Translations under genes and position numbers: made by a program
The notes under the pieces: generated by a model
Seen by the model: only the letters and a program-made list of their open reading frames with translations
Databases searched by the model: none
Told to the model about the DNA's origin: nothing
Shown here: positions 13,814 to 14,148 of the stretch, piece by piece
Layout of the letters: every line of letters begins with the position of its first letter
How positions within the stretch are numbered: the first letter of the stretch is position 1
Assembly (NCBI GenBank): GCA_937906775.1
Contig: CALCUD010000124.1
Location: 1 to 14,148, forward strand
Length of the DNA: 14,148 nucleotides
Reading direction: 5' to 3'
DNA from: an uncultured Clostridia bacterium
Lineage (GTDB): Bacteria > Bacillota > Clostridia > Christensenellales > Aristaeellaceae

Positions 13814-14148
13814 GGCGATTTTCTGACCCGAAACCGCCCCGTCGGAACGGTGGAATGGAATGAGGACACCGGAATCGGCGGCGTATACGTGGCTTCCGAC
13901 GCGGGAAATCCGCTTTTCCCGGACGGTATCGAAGCGTCAGGCGACGTCCGGCCCGGCCCGGCTCAGATCATTTCCACCGTTGACAGCGATGGCCCGAGGC
14001 TGTTTGACATTCGTATTCTGCGCGCGGATCGCGAAAGCGATACAAGAAACCTTCTGATTGAGATTACGGACGATGCGCTTCTTCGCGCGACGGGCGGAAT
14101 CGTTCAGGGCATGAGCGGAAGCCCGATCATTCAAAACGGCTACCTTGT
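13796..14148 (+). CDS. spoIVB: SpoIVB sporulation protease (S55 family), internal/C-terminal fragment
   Basis: The plus frame encodes about 117 residues, open at both ends. Readable family parts are PGQLEGDF, GTVEWNEDTGIGG (the usual G-x-I-x-x-N-T-x-x-G-I-x-G region), PGPAQI, LLIEITDDALL, and the hallmark GGIVQGMSGSPIIQNG with the likely catalytic Ser in GMSGSP. SpoIVB is made in the forespore and triggers pro-sigma-K processing in the mother cell, so the source organism is probably a spore former. The N-terminal transmembrane and PDZ parts and the start codon are absent; the homology fades into the antisense of dnaK to the left of about 13796. The right end is cut by the window edge. In an intact genome I would not expect it to abut the middle of dnaK. 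Confidence 0.85.

Overview
The window looks like a piece of a spore-forming, Gram-positive Clostridia-type genome (Bacillota), with GC somewhat above half judged by eye. The grounds are a priA-def-fmt-rsmB cluster, an Rrf2/IscR-type regulator in front of iscS-iscU, strong sigma-A style promoters and Shine-Dalgarno sites, dnaK-dnaJ order, a VanZ-like protein, and a fragment of the sporulation protease SpoIVB. I cannot name the species. Most of the window is ordinary housekeeping DNA. I see no tRNA, rRNA, CRISPR array, insertion sequence or phage gene.

Layout, left to right. (1) 1-5318, minus strand: a tightly packed operon priA (primosomal helicase), def (peptide deformylase), fmt (Met-tRNA formyltransferase), rsmB (16S rRNA m5C methyltransferase, cut by the left edge). 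It has its own promoter, and successive genes overlap or nearly touch. def and fmt remove and add the formyl group of initiator methionine. RsmB carries an unusual repeat-bearing N-terminal extension. (2) 5320-7460, minus strand: iscR-iscS-iscU, an Fe-S cluster assembly operon. It has a sigma-A promoter, a 14-bp perfect inverted repeat as probable operator, and a perfect terminator. (3) 7476-8673, plus strand: a divergent DUF362 protein with two 4Fe-4S ferredoxin motifs, under its own promoter. (4) 8751-10353, minus strand: pyk (pyruvate kinase), preceded by a promoter, an AU-rich two-stem structure at the predicted transcript 5' end, and a terminator-like hairpin before the start codon. This leader looks like a possible attenuator. 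(5) 10354-10554: about 200 bases with no gene, holding a strong hairpin and a 9-bp direct repeat. (6) 10555-11503, minus strand: trmL and a small one-helix membrane protein. (7) 11522-13813, minus strand: the 3' part of dnaK, then dnaJ (TTG start) and a VanZ-like membrane protein, closed by a terminator overlapping the vanZ-like stop codon.

The most anomalous point is at 13796-13813. dnaK on the minus strand loses its homology there. From the same bases to the right edge the plus strand encodes the C-terminal half of SpoIVB. About 18 bases read sensibly in both genes, so this is either an assembly chimera at a short shared sequence or an inversion that broke both genes. I favour a misassembly. 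The best candidates for new biology are the pyk leader, the iscR operator region and the RsmB extension. I found no convincing new multi-gene system.
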